DNA from: a virus
Reading direction: 5' to 3' (one strand)
Length of the DNA: 64,000 bases
IMG/VR virus record: IMGVR_UViG_3300034073_002333
Span: 1 to 64,000 of that record
The translations under genes and the position numbers were made by a program. Every line of letters begins with the position of its first letter. Positions within the stretch are counted from its first letter, which is position 1. The notes under the pieces were generated by a model that worked only from the letters and a program-made list of their open reading frames with translations, ran no database searches and was not told the DNA's origin. This document shows, piece after piece, positions 15,845 to 25,104 of the stretch.

Positions 15845-18789
15845 TGACAACTGTTGCTGACCTTATTAAAGCAAGTATTGACTTGCGTGCAAATCCTGCT
15901 GCTGTAAAGCGTGTGATTTATGGAGCTATTGACCACTACAACACACAAACTCCGTCTGATGCGGAATATGATGTTTTATCAGCAGCAGCTCCTTTCCCAT
16001 TTTGTATTGAAGCGATTACAGCGACAAGTTGTGCTGCGCTTGTGCGAGGTGAAGTCGTTGCTCGTCGCATCTATCCAAGTTTATCTCAAACCATGACTGA
16101 CTTGTATGGTCACATGAGTGATGTAAACTACAAAGACCGTTTTGACACACCAGGTCAAACGGTTATTACCATTATGGTTCCAGCACAAGAAGTGCGACAA
16201 GCGGCGATTGCTGATGGTGGTATTCGTAAAGTGACCATACCACGAGATACATTCTTTCGAGTAGACAACATTGTGTTGTCGTTGCAATACCCGATTGATA
16301 TCCGTGTAATGCCACATGGTGCTATTCAAGTCATGTATGACAATGAGAAGCCATCGCCTATTCAAACGCTCGAAAGTAACATTGTAGACAGTTACACGTT
16401 TATTGCACCCGAAGCAATGACTGCGTTTGTTGGTCAAGAAATTATTGCCATTCAAATTCCACTGCTGCAATTTAACAATGCGTCTTTTTCAGACCAAATG
16501 AATCTTTCAACAGGGTTTAATAAAACCTATACGTTGGTTGATAAATTCTTCTACGCACGAGTCTACCATCGGACCAATACAGATGAGTGGGTTGAGATGT
16601 ACACGACGCATTCAGACCAAGTGTATGATGAAAACCGAGTGACTGCAGTGCTTCGTGTACTTGAAGGTCAACTTAACGTTCGTATCCCTCAGGTGTATCT
16701 AACGAAAGGGTTGGTGAAGAGTAACATTCGTGTTGACATTTATACGACGCTAGGTGATGTGACCGTTAACTTACAACGTTACAGCCCTGGTATGTTTGAT
16801 GTCACATGGAATGATTTAAGTGCACTTGGCAACAATTACGTCAATGCATGGCGAGCTATTCCAACAAAGACGTATTTCTCTGATTCGATATTAACAGGTG
16901 GTACAAACGGTTTAACCTTTGAAGAGCTTCGCGAGCAAGTGATATACGGTGCTGTGGGTAACTCTGAGAAGAAATCCTTTAAACAGTTGGAATTGGATTT
17001 AGCGGAACGTGATTATCAACTGATTCGTCATGTAGATAATTTAACAAACCGTATATTCTTAGCTACAAAGGCGCTCCCTGCTCCTGCTTCGACGATTGTG
17101 AACTCACCTATGGGTGTGGTTGCTAAAACGCTTCAAGCGACGTATGAGACGATTGCAAGTGCTCCTACGGTGATTGACGTGGGTGAGAAGCTAGTTATGA
17201 AATCAGGAAGTTTGTTTACCATAGAAGATGGTGTGCTTCGTTTAGTCAGTCAGTTTGAAATAGACCGACTTTCTCAGTTGCAAGGTGATAGTCTTATCAA
17301 TGAATACTCAACGAAAGATTATTACTACAATCCATTTCACATGGTTCTTGATTTAACAGATAACGAATTTACCAGTCGTGCGTACTACATGGACAAACCA
17401 TCTGTTGTTCGTCGTGAGTTCATTCAACAAAATGAAACATTACAACTTCAACTAGCATCTGGTGCGCTGGCTATTGAGAAAACGGCATACGGTTATCGCT
17501 TAGTGGTTGCTACCATCTCTGGCGATATAGTCAAAGCAATGGCGGATACTCAAGTCCATGCACAGTTATTATTTAAACCGCGCAACGATGTATCGTACGC
17601 TGGCGTAAATGGTACGCTTCTTGCTAAAACAGCGGAAGGTGAACGTGTGTATGAATTTAGAGTCGTTACTGATTTTGATATCAACACCACACATCAACTT
17701 GCTGTAAAGAACTTCTTTATGGCAGATACTGCGGATAGAAATTTCTTAGCTGAACTTATCACCTCGTTTGAACTGATATTCAGTGTCAGTGATTACAATG
17801 TGACAGGAATGACGCGTTCAGAGATTGATACAATCTCTAAGTATTTCTTACTCCCTGAAACTGCGTATGGTGTTGTGCAGGAACGTCTGACAATACAATT
17901 TGGTCGTTATCTGGATTACCTGTGGAATCGTAGTCGTGTTGTTGTGGGTAGTGGCGAACCTCGACGTTATACTGAGAATATTCCGAAGGTATGGGATAGG
18001 ACGGTTTATGTCACCGATGAACGTGGTTTTGATATTGTGTATTACGATGCGGCTACGCAAAAGCTCAGTCGACAAATAAAACACAATCAAGGCGATGTGA
18101 TGTTGGATGAGAATGGTCACGTTATCTTTGAACACGAGATTGGTGATATCAAGTACGATGATAACGGTGATATTGTTTATGAACATTCTCGTAGCATGAT
18201 GGTTCAAGTGGACGTCGTGTTGTTTGAAGGATTGTTTACGATTACAACGGATGCTGCTGCAAACTTGTACCGTGATGATTCTATCAACACACTTGTTGCG
18301 TGGGTCACATCTGAGATACCTCGTTACAATCGAGATTTGTTAGAAAACACGAAGCTTTGGTATACACCAAAAACCACAGCCGGTGATGTGCGTGTTCGAG
18401 TAAAAGAAGGTGTCATTACAACGATTGATTCTCGACAAAACTTCTCTGTTGCGTTTTACTTAACAGAAGAGAATTTAAAGAATCTTGATTTGCGTGAACC
18501 ATTAGCTCGATTAGCTCGTACTGCAATCGCCAAGGTCTTACAACAGACAACAATTCGTATCAACGACATTGTGTCTGAAATAAGAAATGGAACCACAACA
18601 GAGATTATCGATGTTTTGGTTACAGGTTTAGGTGGTGCAGATAACAACTTTGAGATTGTCACTGTTGTCGATGTTGATAGTAAGATTAACTTAGCAAAAT
18701 CACTAACCTTATTAGGTGATGGTACGATTAGTATTATCGATGGTGTGATTGTTGAGTTCTTACCACATCAAGAACAAATCAACGTATAG
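15844..18789 (+). CDS. Large probable baseplate virion protein, 981 aa
   Basis: Start at ATG 15844 in a TAATG overlap with the upstream stop, with GGTGGA just before it; a GTG four codons earlier is less likely. Long beta-rich protein. Near residue 760 it holds two tandem units of about 16 residues (D-x-N-G-H-V-I-F-E-H-E then D-D-N-G-D-I-V-Y-E-H), a repeat style seen in large baseplate or wedge proteins of giant phages. It ends with a strong bidirectional hairpin. No enzyme motif. The baseplate assignment rests on size, pairing with the 325-aa gene and repeat style. Confidence 0.5.
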   Translation: MTTVADLIKASIDLRANPAAVKRVIYGAIDHYNTQTPSDAEYDVLSAAAPFPFCIEAITATSCAALVRGEVVARRIYPSLSQTMTDLYGHMSDVNYKDRFDTPGQTVITIMVPAQEVRQAAIADGGIRKVTIPRDTFFRVDNIVLSLQYPIDIRVMPHGAIQVMYDNEKPSPIQTLESNIVDSYTFIAPEAMTAFVGQEIIAIQIPLLQFNNASFSDQMNLSTGFNKTYTLVDKFFYARVYHRTNTDEWVEMYTTHSDQVYDENRVTAVLRVLEGQLNVRIPQVYLTKGLVKSNIRVDIYTTLGDVTVNLQRYSPGMFDVTWNDLSALGNNYVNAWRAIPTKTYFSDSILTGGTNGLTFEELREQVIYGAVGNSEKKSFKQLELDLAERDYQLIRHVDNLTNRIFLATKALPAPASTIVNSPMGVVAKTLQATYETIASAPTVIDVGEKLVMKSGSLFTIEDGVLRLVSQFEIDRLSQLQGDSLINEYSTKDYYYNPFHMVLDLTDNEFTSRAYYMDKPSVVRREFIQQNETLQLQLASGALAIEKTAYGYRLVVATISGDIVKAMADTQVHAQLLFKPRNDVSYAGVNGTLLAKTAEGERVYEFRVVTDFDINTTHQLAVKNFFMADTADRNFLAELITSFELIFSVSDYNVTGMTRSEIDTISKYFLLPETAYGVVQERLTIQFGRYLDYLWNRSRVVVGSGEPRRYTENIPKVWDRTVYVTDERGFDIVYYDAATQKLSRQIKHNQGDVMLDENGHVIFEHEIGDIKYDDNGDIVYEHSRSMMVQVDVVLFEGLFTITTDAAANLYRDDSINTLVAWVTSEIPRYNRDLLENTKLWYTPKTTAGDVRVRVKEGVITTIDSRQNFSVAFYLTEENLKNLDLREPLARLARTAIAKVLQQTTIRINDIVSEIRNGTTTEIIDVLVTGLGGADNNFEIVTVVDVDSKINLAKSLTLLGDGTISIIDGVIVEFLPHQEQINV

Positions 18790-18791
18790 AG

Positions 18792-18822
18792 AAGAGAAGG
18801 GTGGCATTGCCACCCTTCTCTT
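18792..18822. terminator. Bidirectional terminator between convergent genes
   Basis: A 14-bp stem (AAGAGAAGGGTGGC and complement) with loop ATT starts three bases after the plus-strand stop codon and lies six bases from the minus-strand stop codon at 18828. The plus side ends in TTTATTTC. Confidence 0.85.
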
Positions 18823-18827
18823 TATTT

Positions 18828-21416
18828 CTATTTGTTAATCACAGCTTTTACAAGTGTTGCTAAGGTTCTTACGTCAAGTGCTTTAATTGAATTGTCCTTT
18901 TCTTTGTAAAGCACATCTACTACAGAAGCTTTTGTATTAATAAGCTTCGTGTACACCGTTAAAGCAACTTTCACATGGTTCTCTAACTTAACACAGAAGA
19001 TAGATAACTCTTTTGCTTTTAAGCTAAAATCATGGATGTCGTTTGCAAGTGCGTAGTGAGGTTTTTTCCCTTTGAACGCTAAATCGTTTAACTTTGTGAT
19101 TACTTCATTTAAGTAGTCAGATTGTTGTAACGTACCGCTGTCGACTAAACGACGAGGCATCATCACATCTAACGTTAAACTTGCCATCACATATTCAGCC
19201 CACTCTTCGTACGGCAGAACATCAGTCATTAGCTGTTCACGAACTATAGACAATTCTGTGTTGTTAAACGGAAGATGTACATCTAACGCAGTCACATCAG
19301 ATTCTAATGAACTGGTGTCGATATCACCAAAGTCGTCACGAACGTCGATTAGCTCTTCAACAAATCCCGCATCCTTTTCACGAACCAGTGATAAGTTACC
19401 CACTTCACGCGTACTGTTAGGAATATCTAACAGTGGAACATTCTTCAGGTATTTACCTGAATCAATTCCTTCTGCTAACTTAATCAAATCTTCACCAACT
19501 TCAATTAAGTCTTTGAGTGCATCCACCACTTTTTCACGAGCAGATAACAGTTTACCTGTGTATGCGGTACTTGCCATAGGGTGGTACGTTGAGAACACGG
19601 ATTTAGCCACTGCTGATTTCTCAAACATTCCATTGAATTGAGTAAACAGTGTCGCCGCAACAACTTCATAATCCACAACACTACCCAAGGCATCGGTACA
19701 TTGATTGTTTAAATCTTCAATGGCATTTAACAAAGGCTCGTATTGATTCTTTGTCATGTACGATTGAATAGCACCTAACATCGACGCCGTTGTACCCATG
19801 AGAGCCGTCAACACTGAGTTCTTTTTCAGAAGGGTTGCTTCTTTAAATACATCAATGTTTTGTTCAGTTTCCTGAAGCGTAAACGATTTTGCTGGGTAAG
19901 AAGGTGGTAAGAATGCACCGTGAGTTTCAGTTAACAATTCAACCGTTTGACGACACACTGTACCTTTTTCAAACGCACTTTGAACAATCGCTTCTAAATG
20001 AGTTAAATGGTTACACGCAATTTCTGATTTACTTTGCGCATCAGCAATATTTAACTGCTCTTCAGAACCTAGTTCATCAAACGCTTGAGCGTCATTTAAC
20101 ATCGAACCAACACTTGTATCTGGGTCATAAAAGAACCCAGTGCGTGTACTTTGCAATGAGGCTTCTGGATGTTCAGACTGCATCGTACCGTCTTTACGGA
20201 TACGAAACGCAGCATACTTTTTCACCATCTCTGCAAATTCATCATCAGACAGTTCAGATAACTCACGACCCTTTAAAGCGTCTAACATTTCCTGACGCTG
20301 TTCTGGAGTCTGCGCTTTGGCTAACTGTGTACCGTATTGAATGATTTGCGCTTGGGTACGTAAAGCGTCTTTCTTTTCACGACCCATTTGAGTTACAAGC
20401 GCAATAAGCGCATTAACGTGTAAATCACGGAACTTTTGAAGCTCAGAACACAGTGCTGTTACACGAGTCATTGCGTCTTTAGTTTCTCTGAAGTCGTCCA
20501 TCACACCATCTGCGACTTTCTTATCCTTCATTCGTTTTAAGGTAATATCGCAATCGTCAAGTAACTTTTTGATTTGCTTAGAATCACCCTGGTCAAATAA
20601 ACTCAGCGGTTTTACTAATGAGTTTAAATCCATTCCTAACAAATAACGACGAACCAATGGGTCAGTCATTGCTTTCTTTAAGAACGATTTAAAATCATCT
20701 GTAGTTTGAGTATTGCCTTCAGGCCACGCTTGATGCGCAAACAGCTTTTGACGATAATCTTCTAACGTCTTCTCGGCTGATTTTAATGCATCTAATTGAG
20801 ATACACTACTTGCTTGTGCTTGTTTGTCAAGCGTTTTCTTTACGGTTTCAAGACCTTGTCTAATTTTGGTGTTAACATCACTAATCACACCATTAAACGA
20901 GTTCCCTTTTTCTAATGTTCTGACATACGTAATGTACGCATCACCTTGTGTTGCTGTAGCACGTTTAAACGCAGCATTTAAAGCATCGTTTGTGGTTTCC
21001 ATTGCCGCCTTAAGTTCACTCTCCTGCATGTGGTATTGTGTACCTAAGTCCTTGAACATGTTATTCAATTCATCAGCAGTTTTATTAATTGCATTTTCTA
21101 ATGCTTCTGCACGGCTTCTTTCTTCGCGAGAACGCATGATACCAATTGCAATTGCAATCGCACCAGCAATCAATACACCAATCGCTAAGATACGACCCCA
21201 ATCTGCTTGAAGTGTGATGTCACCGTCTTCAACACTGACACGATAAACACCGGGAACCTTTGTTGTGAATTCATCAGGGGTGATAGTCTCAGCAACCAAG
21301 TCTTTAATTTCATCCGCATGATGCAGTAAATCGTCAGATGGAAACATTTCATCCAGATACTCCGCTTCATCGGGTAAATGGTTTTGTTGAGTAAAAGCTT
21401 GACGAAGATAAATCAT
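18828..21416 (-). CDS. Membrane-anchored coiled-coil protein with capsid-targeting-like N-terminus, 862 aa
   Basis: Begins MIYLRQAFTQQ, matching the QAF[ST]QQ motif of the 430-aa protein. An acidic stretch follows (AxE-like sites at ADE near 35 and VAE near 42), then one hydrophobic segment at about 74-94 (ILAIGVLIAGAIAIAIG) followed by RSREER. The remaining 750 residues are helical with many coiled-coil heptads. A packaged head protein that could insert into or cross the host membrane on injection fits this layout; that is inference. It lies in an operon with the 152-aa gene and the M48-like metalloprotease, which carries the same N-terminal motif. The ribosome site is weak (AGGT). Confidence 0.65.
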   Translation of the reverse strand: MIYLRQAFTQQNHLPDEAEYLDEMFPSDDLLHHADEIKDLVAETITPDEFTTKVPGVYRVSVEDGDITLQADWGRILAIGVLIAGAIAIAIGIMRSREERSRAEALENAINKTADELNNMFKDLGTQYHMQESELKAAMETTNDALNAAFKRATATQGDAYITYVRTLEKGNSFNGVISDVNTKIRQGLETVKKTLDKQAQASSVSQLDALKSAEKTLEDYRQKLFAHQAWPEGNTQTTDDFKSFLKKAMTDPLVRRYLLGMDLNSLVKPLSLFDQGDSKQIKKLLDDCDITLKRMKDKKVADGVMDDFRETKDAMTRVTALCSELQKFRDLHVNALIALVTQMGREKKDALRTQAQIIQYGTQLAKAQTPEQRQEMLDALKGRELSELSDDEFAEMVKKYAAFRIRKDGTMQSEHPEASLQSTRTGFFYDPDTSVGSMLNDAQAFDELGSEEQLNIADAQSKSEIACNHLTHLEAIVQSAFEKGTVCRQTVELLTETHGAFLPPSYPAKSFTLQETEQNIDVFKEATLLKKNSVLTALMGTTASMLGAIQSYMTKNQYEPLLNAIEDLNNQCTDALGSVVDYEVVAATLFTQFNGMFEKSAVAKSVFSTYHPMASTAYTGKLLSAREKVVDALKDLIEVGEDLIKLAEGIDSGKYLKNVPLLDIPNSTREVGNLSLVREKDAGFVEELIDVRDDFGDIDTSSLESDVTALDVHLPFNNTELSIVREQLMTDVLPYEEWAEYVMASLTLDVMMPRRLVDSGTLQQSDYLNEVITKLNDLAFKGKKPHYALANDIHDFSLKAKELSIFCVKLENHVKVALTVYTKLINTKASVVDVLYKEKDNSIKALDVRTLATLVKAVINK

Positions 21417-21447
21417 AGTGGTTACCTATTTTCAAAAACAAAAAATA

Positions 21448-21471
21448 AGAGAAGTGGAACCCCACTTCTCT
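21448..21471 (-). terminator. Intrinsic terminator after the 152-aa gene
   Basis: AGAGAAGTGG/CCACTTCTCT, loop of four, followed on the minus strand by TTATTTTTTGTTTTTG. It would limit read-through from the protease operon into the 862-aa gene. Confidence 0.85.
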
Positions 21472-21483
21472 GTATAGATAAAA

Positions 21484-21942
21484 TTACTGATGCAGTTCAG
21501 CAGCTTGGTCTAACGCAAACTTCAAATAAGACACGTACTGATTACCACATGACTTGGCTACCGCAGTATATGCGTCTGCAACAGTCAATGGCGATTCCTG
21601 TAATGCAGAGGTCATTGCAGCAAGACCTTCATTTGAAAACGGTTGATGGACGATGCTGTAACGTAATAACCACATGTTGTACACGCAGTCGCGAGCAGCA
21701 TTGATGTTGATTGCATAGCACTCGTTGATTTTACCAAGCATATCCACAGCACGCATAAATACGTTTTGGATATAGTAATCTTTCGGATTACCTACAGCTT
21801 CAGTGGGTAACGCCAACTGAATAGAGACGTAGTGTGCTACGAAACCAGTTACTGCACTTTTAGCGTCAAAGTCTTGACCCATGTTTTGTTTTGCTGCACT
21901 CACTAATGAGTTAATAGCACCTACAATTTCACGTTGTTTCAT
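21484..21942 (-). CDS. Unknown helical protein, 152 aa
   Basis: All-helical protein starting MKQREIVGAINS, with AGGG before the ATG, 11 bp downstream of the metalloprotease gene and followed by a terminator. No recognised family and no targeting-like N-terminus. The tight link to the protease suggests a partner, inhibitor or chaperone, which is inference. Confidence 0.6.
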   Translation of the reverse strand: MKQREIVGAINSLVSAAKQNMGQDFDAKSAVTGFVAHYVSIQLALPTEAVGNPKDYYIQNVFMRAVDMLGKINECYAININAARDCVYNMWLLRYSIVHQPFSNEGLAAMTSALQESPLTVADAYTAVAKSCGNQYVSYLKFALDQAAELHQ

Positions 21943-21953
21943 AACAAACCCTT

Positions 21954-23252
21954 TTATTTATTTAATTGATTGAACCTGTGATGAAACGCAAACAGTTCAT
22001 TGTTTGCAAGCTTCTCAAGGTCTTGAATGACTCCAGCACGCGCTCTACCTCTGCGGGTATTGCTTGAGAAGAACTCAAACATCGCATCAAACGCATGTTG
22101 TCTTTCAGTGACAGCAGACATAAGTTTATCCATGTCTTTTAATTCATTGAGCAGACGTTCGCGTAATTCGGCTGGTAGTTTCTTTTGCTTTAACTGTTGA
22201 ACAATATCTAAACGAATACGTTCAAATCGTTTTGGTGTGCTGTCGTACAGTTCAGTTGAACGACCACCTGTAACTCCCACTATGATAAGTAATAGCGGTA
22301 AAATTCCAGCAGTTAGCAACGTGACTGCCGTCACAGCTACAGTTTCTAACATAATGTGTTTAAACGTTGTGCGGTAGGATGGGTCACCGTACATACGCAT
22401 AATAAGGTCTAAGCCTTTTGCAAGCTCAACAGGAGCACCTAAACGAGATACATACTGGTCAGCTAACGCTTCCCATGTCCGTTCATCATGGAACTCTGTA
22501 TTTGTTGCACTACACACTTGTCGCTGGTATTGAGTAATAAGCACTGTTTGTGTAATAGACACATCATCGTACTTAGCAAGCCCCGACACATCTACTTCAA
22601 CATCTAACTTTTTAGCTGCTGCAAGAATAAACTCAGCACGTTCTTGTTCTGAATCTATTTCTTTAAACGCAGAACTTAATTGAGCCATGACGTGAGATGC
22701 AGTTAACACTCGACCCATGTAAAGGAAGTACGTGAAGTTGTGTCCTAACTCATGCGCAAAGATAGCAGCACAAAGTTCAGGAGTGAATCGTTCATCCGCT
22801 AAAATTTGTTTAGCAATAAATACTTCAGCGGTTACTTGACTGTACACACCTGATACTTTTCCTGTAGATGTGTTGACAACACCAATGACTGGTTGTTCAT
22901 CTGCTTTTTTCAGATGCTTCTTTGCTTCTTTAGAAGTCGCCCACCATTCTGGGTTACGTCCTGCTAATAACACATTATTTTTGTCTAAGTCAGCAGGGAT
23001 AACATAGGCGTTATAACCATACATTTCTGAAGATTTAAAATCAATCTGCATCCCTGTATAATCAAACACAACCTTTTCGATATTACTACCGACGCTTAAC
23101 GCATCTTCATTGACAGATGACTTTTTACTCACCATCTCTTTCATTGTTTTAAAACAAGCAGTAAGTGCAATGAAGAAATCACGGTTAGGTTGATAACGAA
23201 GGTTTTGAAGCGTTAAATCTGATGAAAACGCTTGCTGAAAAAGGCTGGTCAT
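21954..23252 (-). CDS. M48-like zinc metalloprotease with capsid-targeting-like N-terminus, 432 aa
   Basis: A likely membrane-linked zinc peptidase. HELGH lies at residues 167-171 in the context AAIFAHELGHNF, as in M48 (HtpX/Ste24/BepA) enzymes. The third ligand is probably E261 in EALADQY, matching the family ExxAD signature. A hydrophobic segment covers about 303-330. The N-terminus MTSLFQQAFSSD shares the LF-x-QAFS motif with the 430-aa and 862-aa proteins, so it may be packaged in the head and injected. Start ATG 23252 has AGGA eight bases upstream; an ATG three codons earlier overlaps that site. It could instead be a structural protein with a retained fold, but all three ligands are present. 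Substrate unknown. Confidence 0.75.
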   Translation of the reverse strand: MTSLFQQAFSSDLTLQNLRYQPNRDFFIALTACFKTMKEMVSKKSSVNEDALSVGSNIEKVVFDYTGMQIDFKSSEMYGYNAYVIPADLDKNNVLLAGRNPEWWATSKEAKKHLKKADEQPVIGVVNTSTGKVSGVYSQVTAEVFIAKQILADERFTPELCAAIFAHELGHNFTYFLYMGRVLTASHVMAQLSSAFKEIDSEQERAEFILAAAKKLDVEVDVSGLAKYDDVSITQTVLITQYQRQVCSATNTEFHDERTWEALADQYVSRLGAPVELAKGLDLIMRMYGDPSYRTTFKHIMLETVAVTAVTLLTAGILPLLLIIVGVTGGRSTELYDSTPKRFERIRLDIVQQLKQKKLPAELRERLLNELKDMDKLMSAVTERQHAFDAMFEFFSSNTRRGRARAGVIQDLEKLANNELFAFHHRFNQLNK

Positions 23253-23334
23253 AATCGACATCCTGCGATATTTGAGGGTTTATTTACATAGGATACTTAT
23301 CTTACGATAGAGTTTGATATCTTGGAGTTAGGCA
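23253..23334. promoter_or_regulatory. Divergent intergenic region between protease and polymerase genes
   Basis: Eighty-two bp between divergent starts. On the minus strand it holds CAAACTCTATCGTAAG (weakly like the CAAACCTATATCATAA promoter-like element found elsewhere) and CCTATG. On the plus strand GGAG lies seven bases before the polymerase ATG. Promoters for both genes must lie here or inside the neighbouring genes. Confidence 0.4.
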
Positions 23335-25053
23335 ATGAAATTAACACCTCCATCTGGAATATCGGAAGAAGATATTTTAGGGTATGAATGTAAACATGCA
23401 GTTTACGTAACCAGTAATTATAAACGTGCAGATGGTATTCGTGACGACCTTATTTTCATTAAAGAAGTTGTGCATTTAAAAGATGGTCGCAAGATACCGC
23501 ATAAACGATGGGTGATTAATTTTAAACGTCCTTTCTGGGTGACTAAAGAAGGCTTTAGAAAACATCAGGAAAAGAAAGATTGGGAAAAAGTAGAACGTCT
23601 AATGCGTTTTACTTGCACACAGGCTGAACTTCCATATGCTGCAAAGAAAGCACTGAACATACATAGTCCTACGTTAAACATGAAAGAGATAGCCATGAAT
23701 CCGTATTTATACGGAACGGATATCACACCAACTGCAATTATTAAGCAGTGGTACATGAAGACGTGGCCAAACTGTGTATCAAGAAACAGTGTATGTTTAT
23801 TGGATATCGAAACGGATGTAAATAAGGGTACAAAAGACCCTATCATGATATCTATTACCATGAAAGAGCGTGTGTACCATGTGGTGACTAAACAGTTCTT
23901 AGATGGGATGAAAGATTACCCTGAACGACTTCAGCAAAAAGCACGTGAACTTATGGGTGACCAGTTAGACTCTCGCGGGATTAAGATTGTGTGTGATGTG
24001 GCAAATAGTCCACTCCATGCAATTGAACTCATTTATAAAGAAGCACATCAATGGATGCCTGATGTTATCGCTATCTTTAACATCGACTTCGATATCGTTG
24101 AGATTATGAAAACGATACGTAAGTATGGGGGTAATGAACATGAGATTATGTCAGACCCAGATGTTCCTCAAGAGTTTAAATACGCATACTACCAAGAAGG
24201 TCAGCGAATTAAGAAAACTGCTGCAGGGGATGAGACGTCTTTGGATTGGTATGACCAATGGCATACGTTGATTGCACCAGCCACGTGGTATACGTTAGAC
24301 CAAGCGTGTTGTTTCAGACGTGTGCGTTTAGGGGATGGTAAAGAACCCTCTATGTCGTTAGATGCATTACTTAAAAAATACACGAAGACTGAAAAGCTTC
24401 ATGTCGATGTGGGTGAAGATGTAGAAGGTTTACGTCGTCACATGGTCATGCAGGCTAAGTTTAAAGTAGAGTATGGTGTATATAACATCGCCGACTGTGT
24501 GCGTGCTGAGATACTGGATGAACAACCTAAGATTATGGACTTAGCGAGTACCATCTATTCTCAGTGCGGATTTAGTGATTATGCAAACTTCTCTAAGCAA
24601 CCTAGAAGAACATGTGACAAGTTACACTTCTTCTGTTTGCAACATGGGTATGTCATTGCATCGACACCAAAGACTATTGAATCTAAATTTGATAAAATGG
24701 TTTCACACATCGATGGATGGATTGTAACATTAGCTACGCACAACAAAGTCATCAATGGTTTGCGTTGTATTGAAGAGCTTCCTAATTACAGAACGGGGAT
24801 TTCGGTAGCAAACTATGATTTGGATGTAACCGGTGCTTATCCTACCGGAGAAGACACGATGAATGCATCCAAGTCAACTACACGTGGGGAGATTTCAAAG
24901 ATACAAGGTGTATCTGAAGAAACCAGACGTGCAGCAGGTGTTAACTTAACAGCAGGGACAATGAATGCAGTACAGATTTGTTGTTCAGTGTTAGGTGCGC
25001 CTACGTTTGATATGTTGTGTAAAGAGTTTGAACGTCAACACACGCTTCATTAA
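23335..25053 (+). CDS. Family B DNA polymerase, N-terminal half (3'-5' exonuclease plus polymerase motif A), 572 aa
   Basis: The proofreading exonuclease and the first part of the palm of a split DNA polymerase. Exo I: D157-I-E159 in LLDIETD. Exo II: N249-I-D251-F-D253. Exo III: Y383-N-I-A-D387, the family Y-x3-D. Polymerase motif A: D497-V-T-G-A-Y502-P503, the family DxxSLYP. The protein ends about 70 residues after motif A, before motifs B and C. Those lie in the 714-aa gene at 58344-60488 on the other strand, 33 kb away. There is no frameshift: a clean stop is followed by a terminator. It should need the other half for synthesis; the exonuclease could act alone. Confidence 0.9.
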   Translation: MKLTPPSGISEEDILGYECKHAVYVTSNYKRADGIRDDLIFIKEVVHLKDGRKIPHKRWVINFKRPFWVTKEGFRKHQEKKDWEKVERLMRFTCTQAELPYAAKKALNIHSPTLNMKEIAMNPYLYGTDITPTAIIKQWYMKTWPNCVSRNSVCLLDIETDVNKGTKDPIMISITMKERVYHVVTKQFLDGMKDYPERLQQKARELMGDQLDSRGIKIVCDVANSPLHAIELIYKEAHQWMPDVIAIFNIDFDIVEIMKTIRKYGGNEHEIMSDPDVPQEFKYAYYQEGQRIKKTAAGDETSLDWYDQWHTLIAPATWYTLDQACCFRRVRLGDGKEPSMSLDALLKKYTKTEKLHVDVGEDVEGLRRHMVMQAKFKVEYGVYNIADCVRAEILDEQPKIMDLASTIYSQCGFSDYANFSKQPRRTCDKLHFFCLQHGYVIASTPKTIESKFDKMVSHIDGWIVTLATHNKVINGLRCIEELPNYRTGISVANYDLDVTGAYPTGEDTMNASKSTTRGEISKIQGVSEETRRAAGVNLTAGTMNAVQICCSVLGAPTFDMLCKEFERQHTLH

Positions 25054-25055
25054 AA

Positions 25056-25104
25056 ACAAAAAATAAAGGGAAGGGCAATTGCCCTTCCTCTTATTCGTCT
25101 TTTT
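25056..25104. terminator. Bidirectional terminator, copy A of a 49-bp repeat
   Basis: GGAAGGGCAA/TTGCCCTTCC (25069-25088) sits between an A-rich left flank (ACAAAAAATAAA) and a T-rich right flank (CGTCTTTTTT). It serves convergent genes ending at 25053 and 25104. The 49 bases are identical to those at 36375-36423. Confidence 0.9.
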
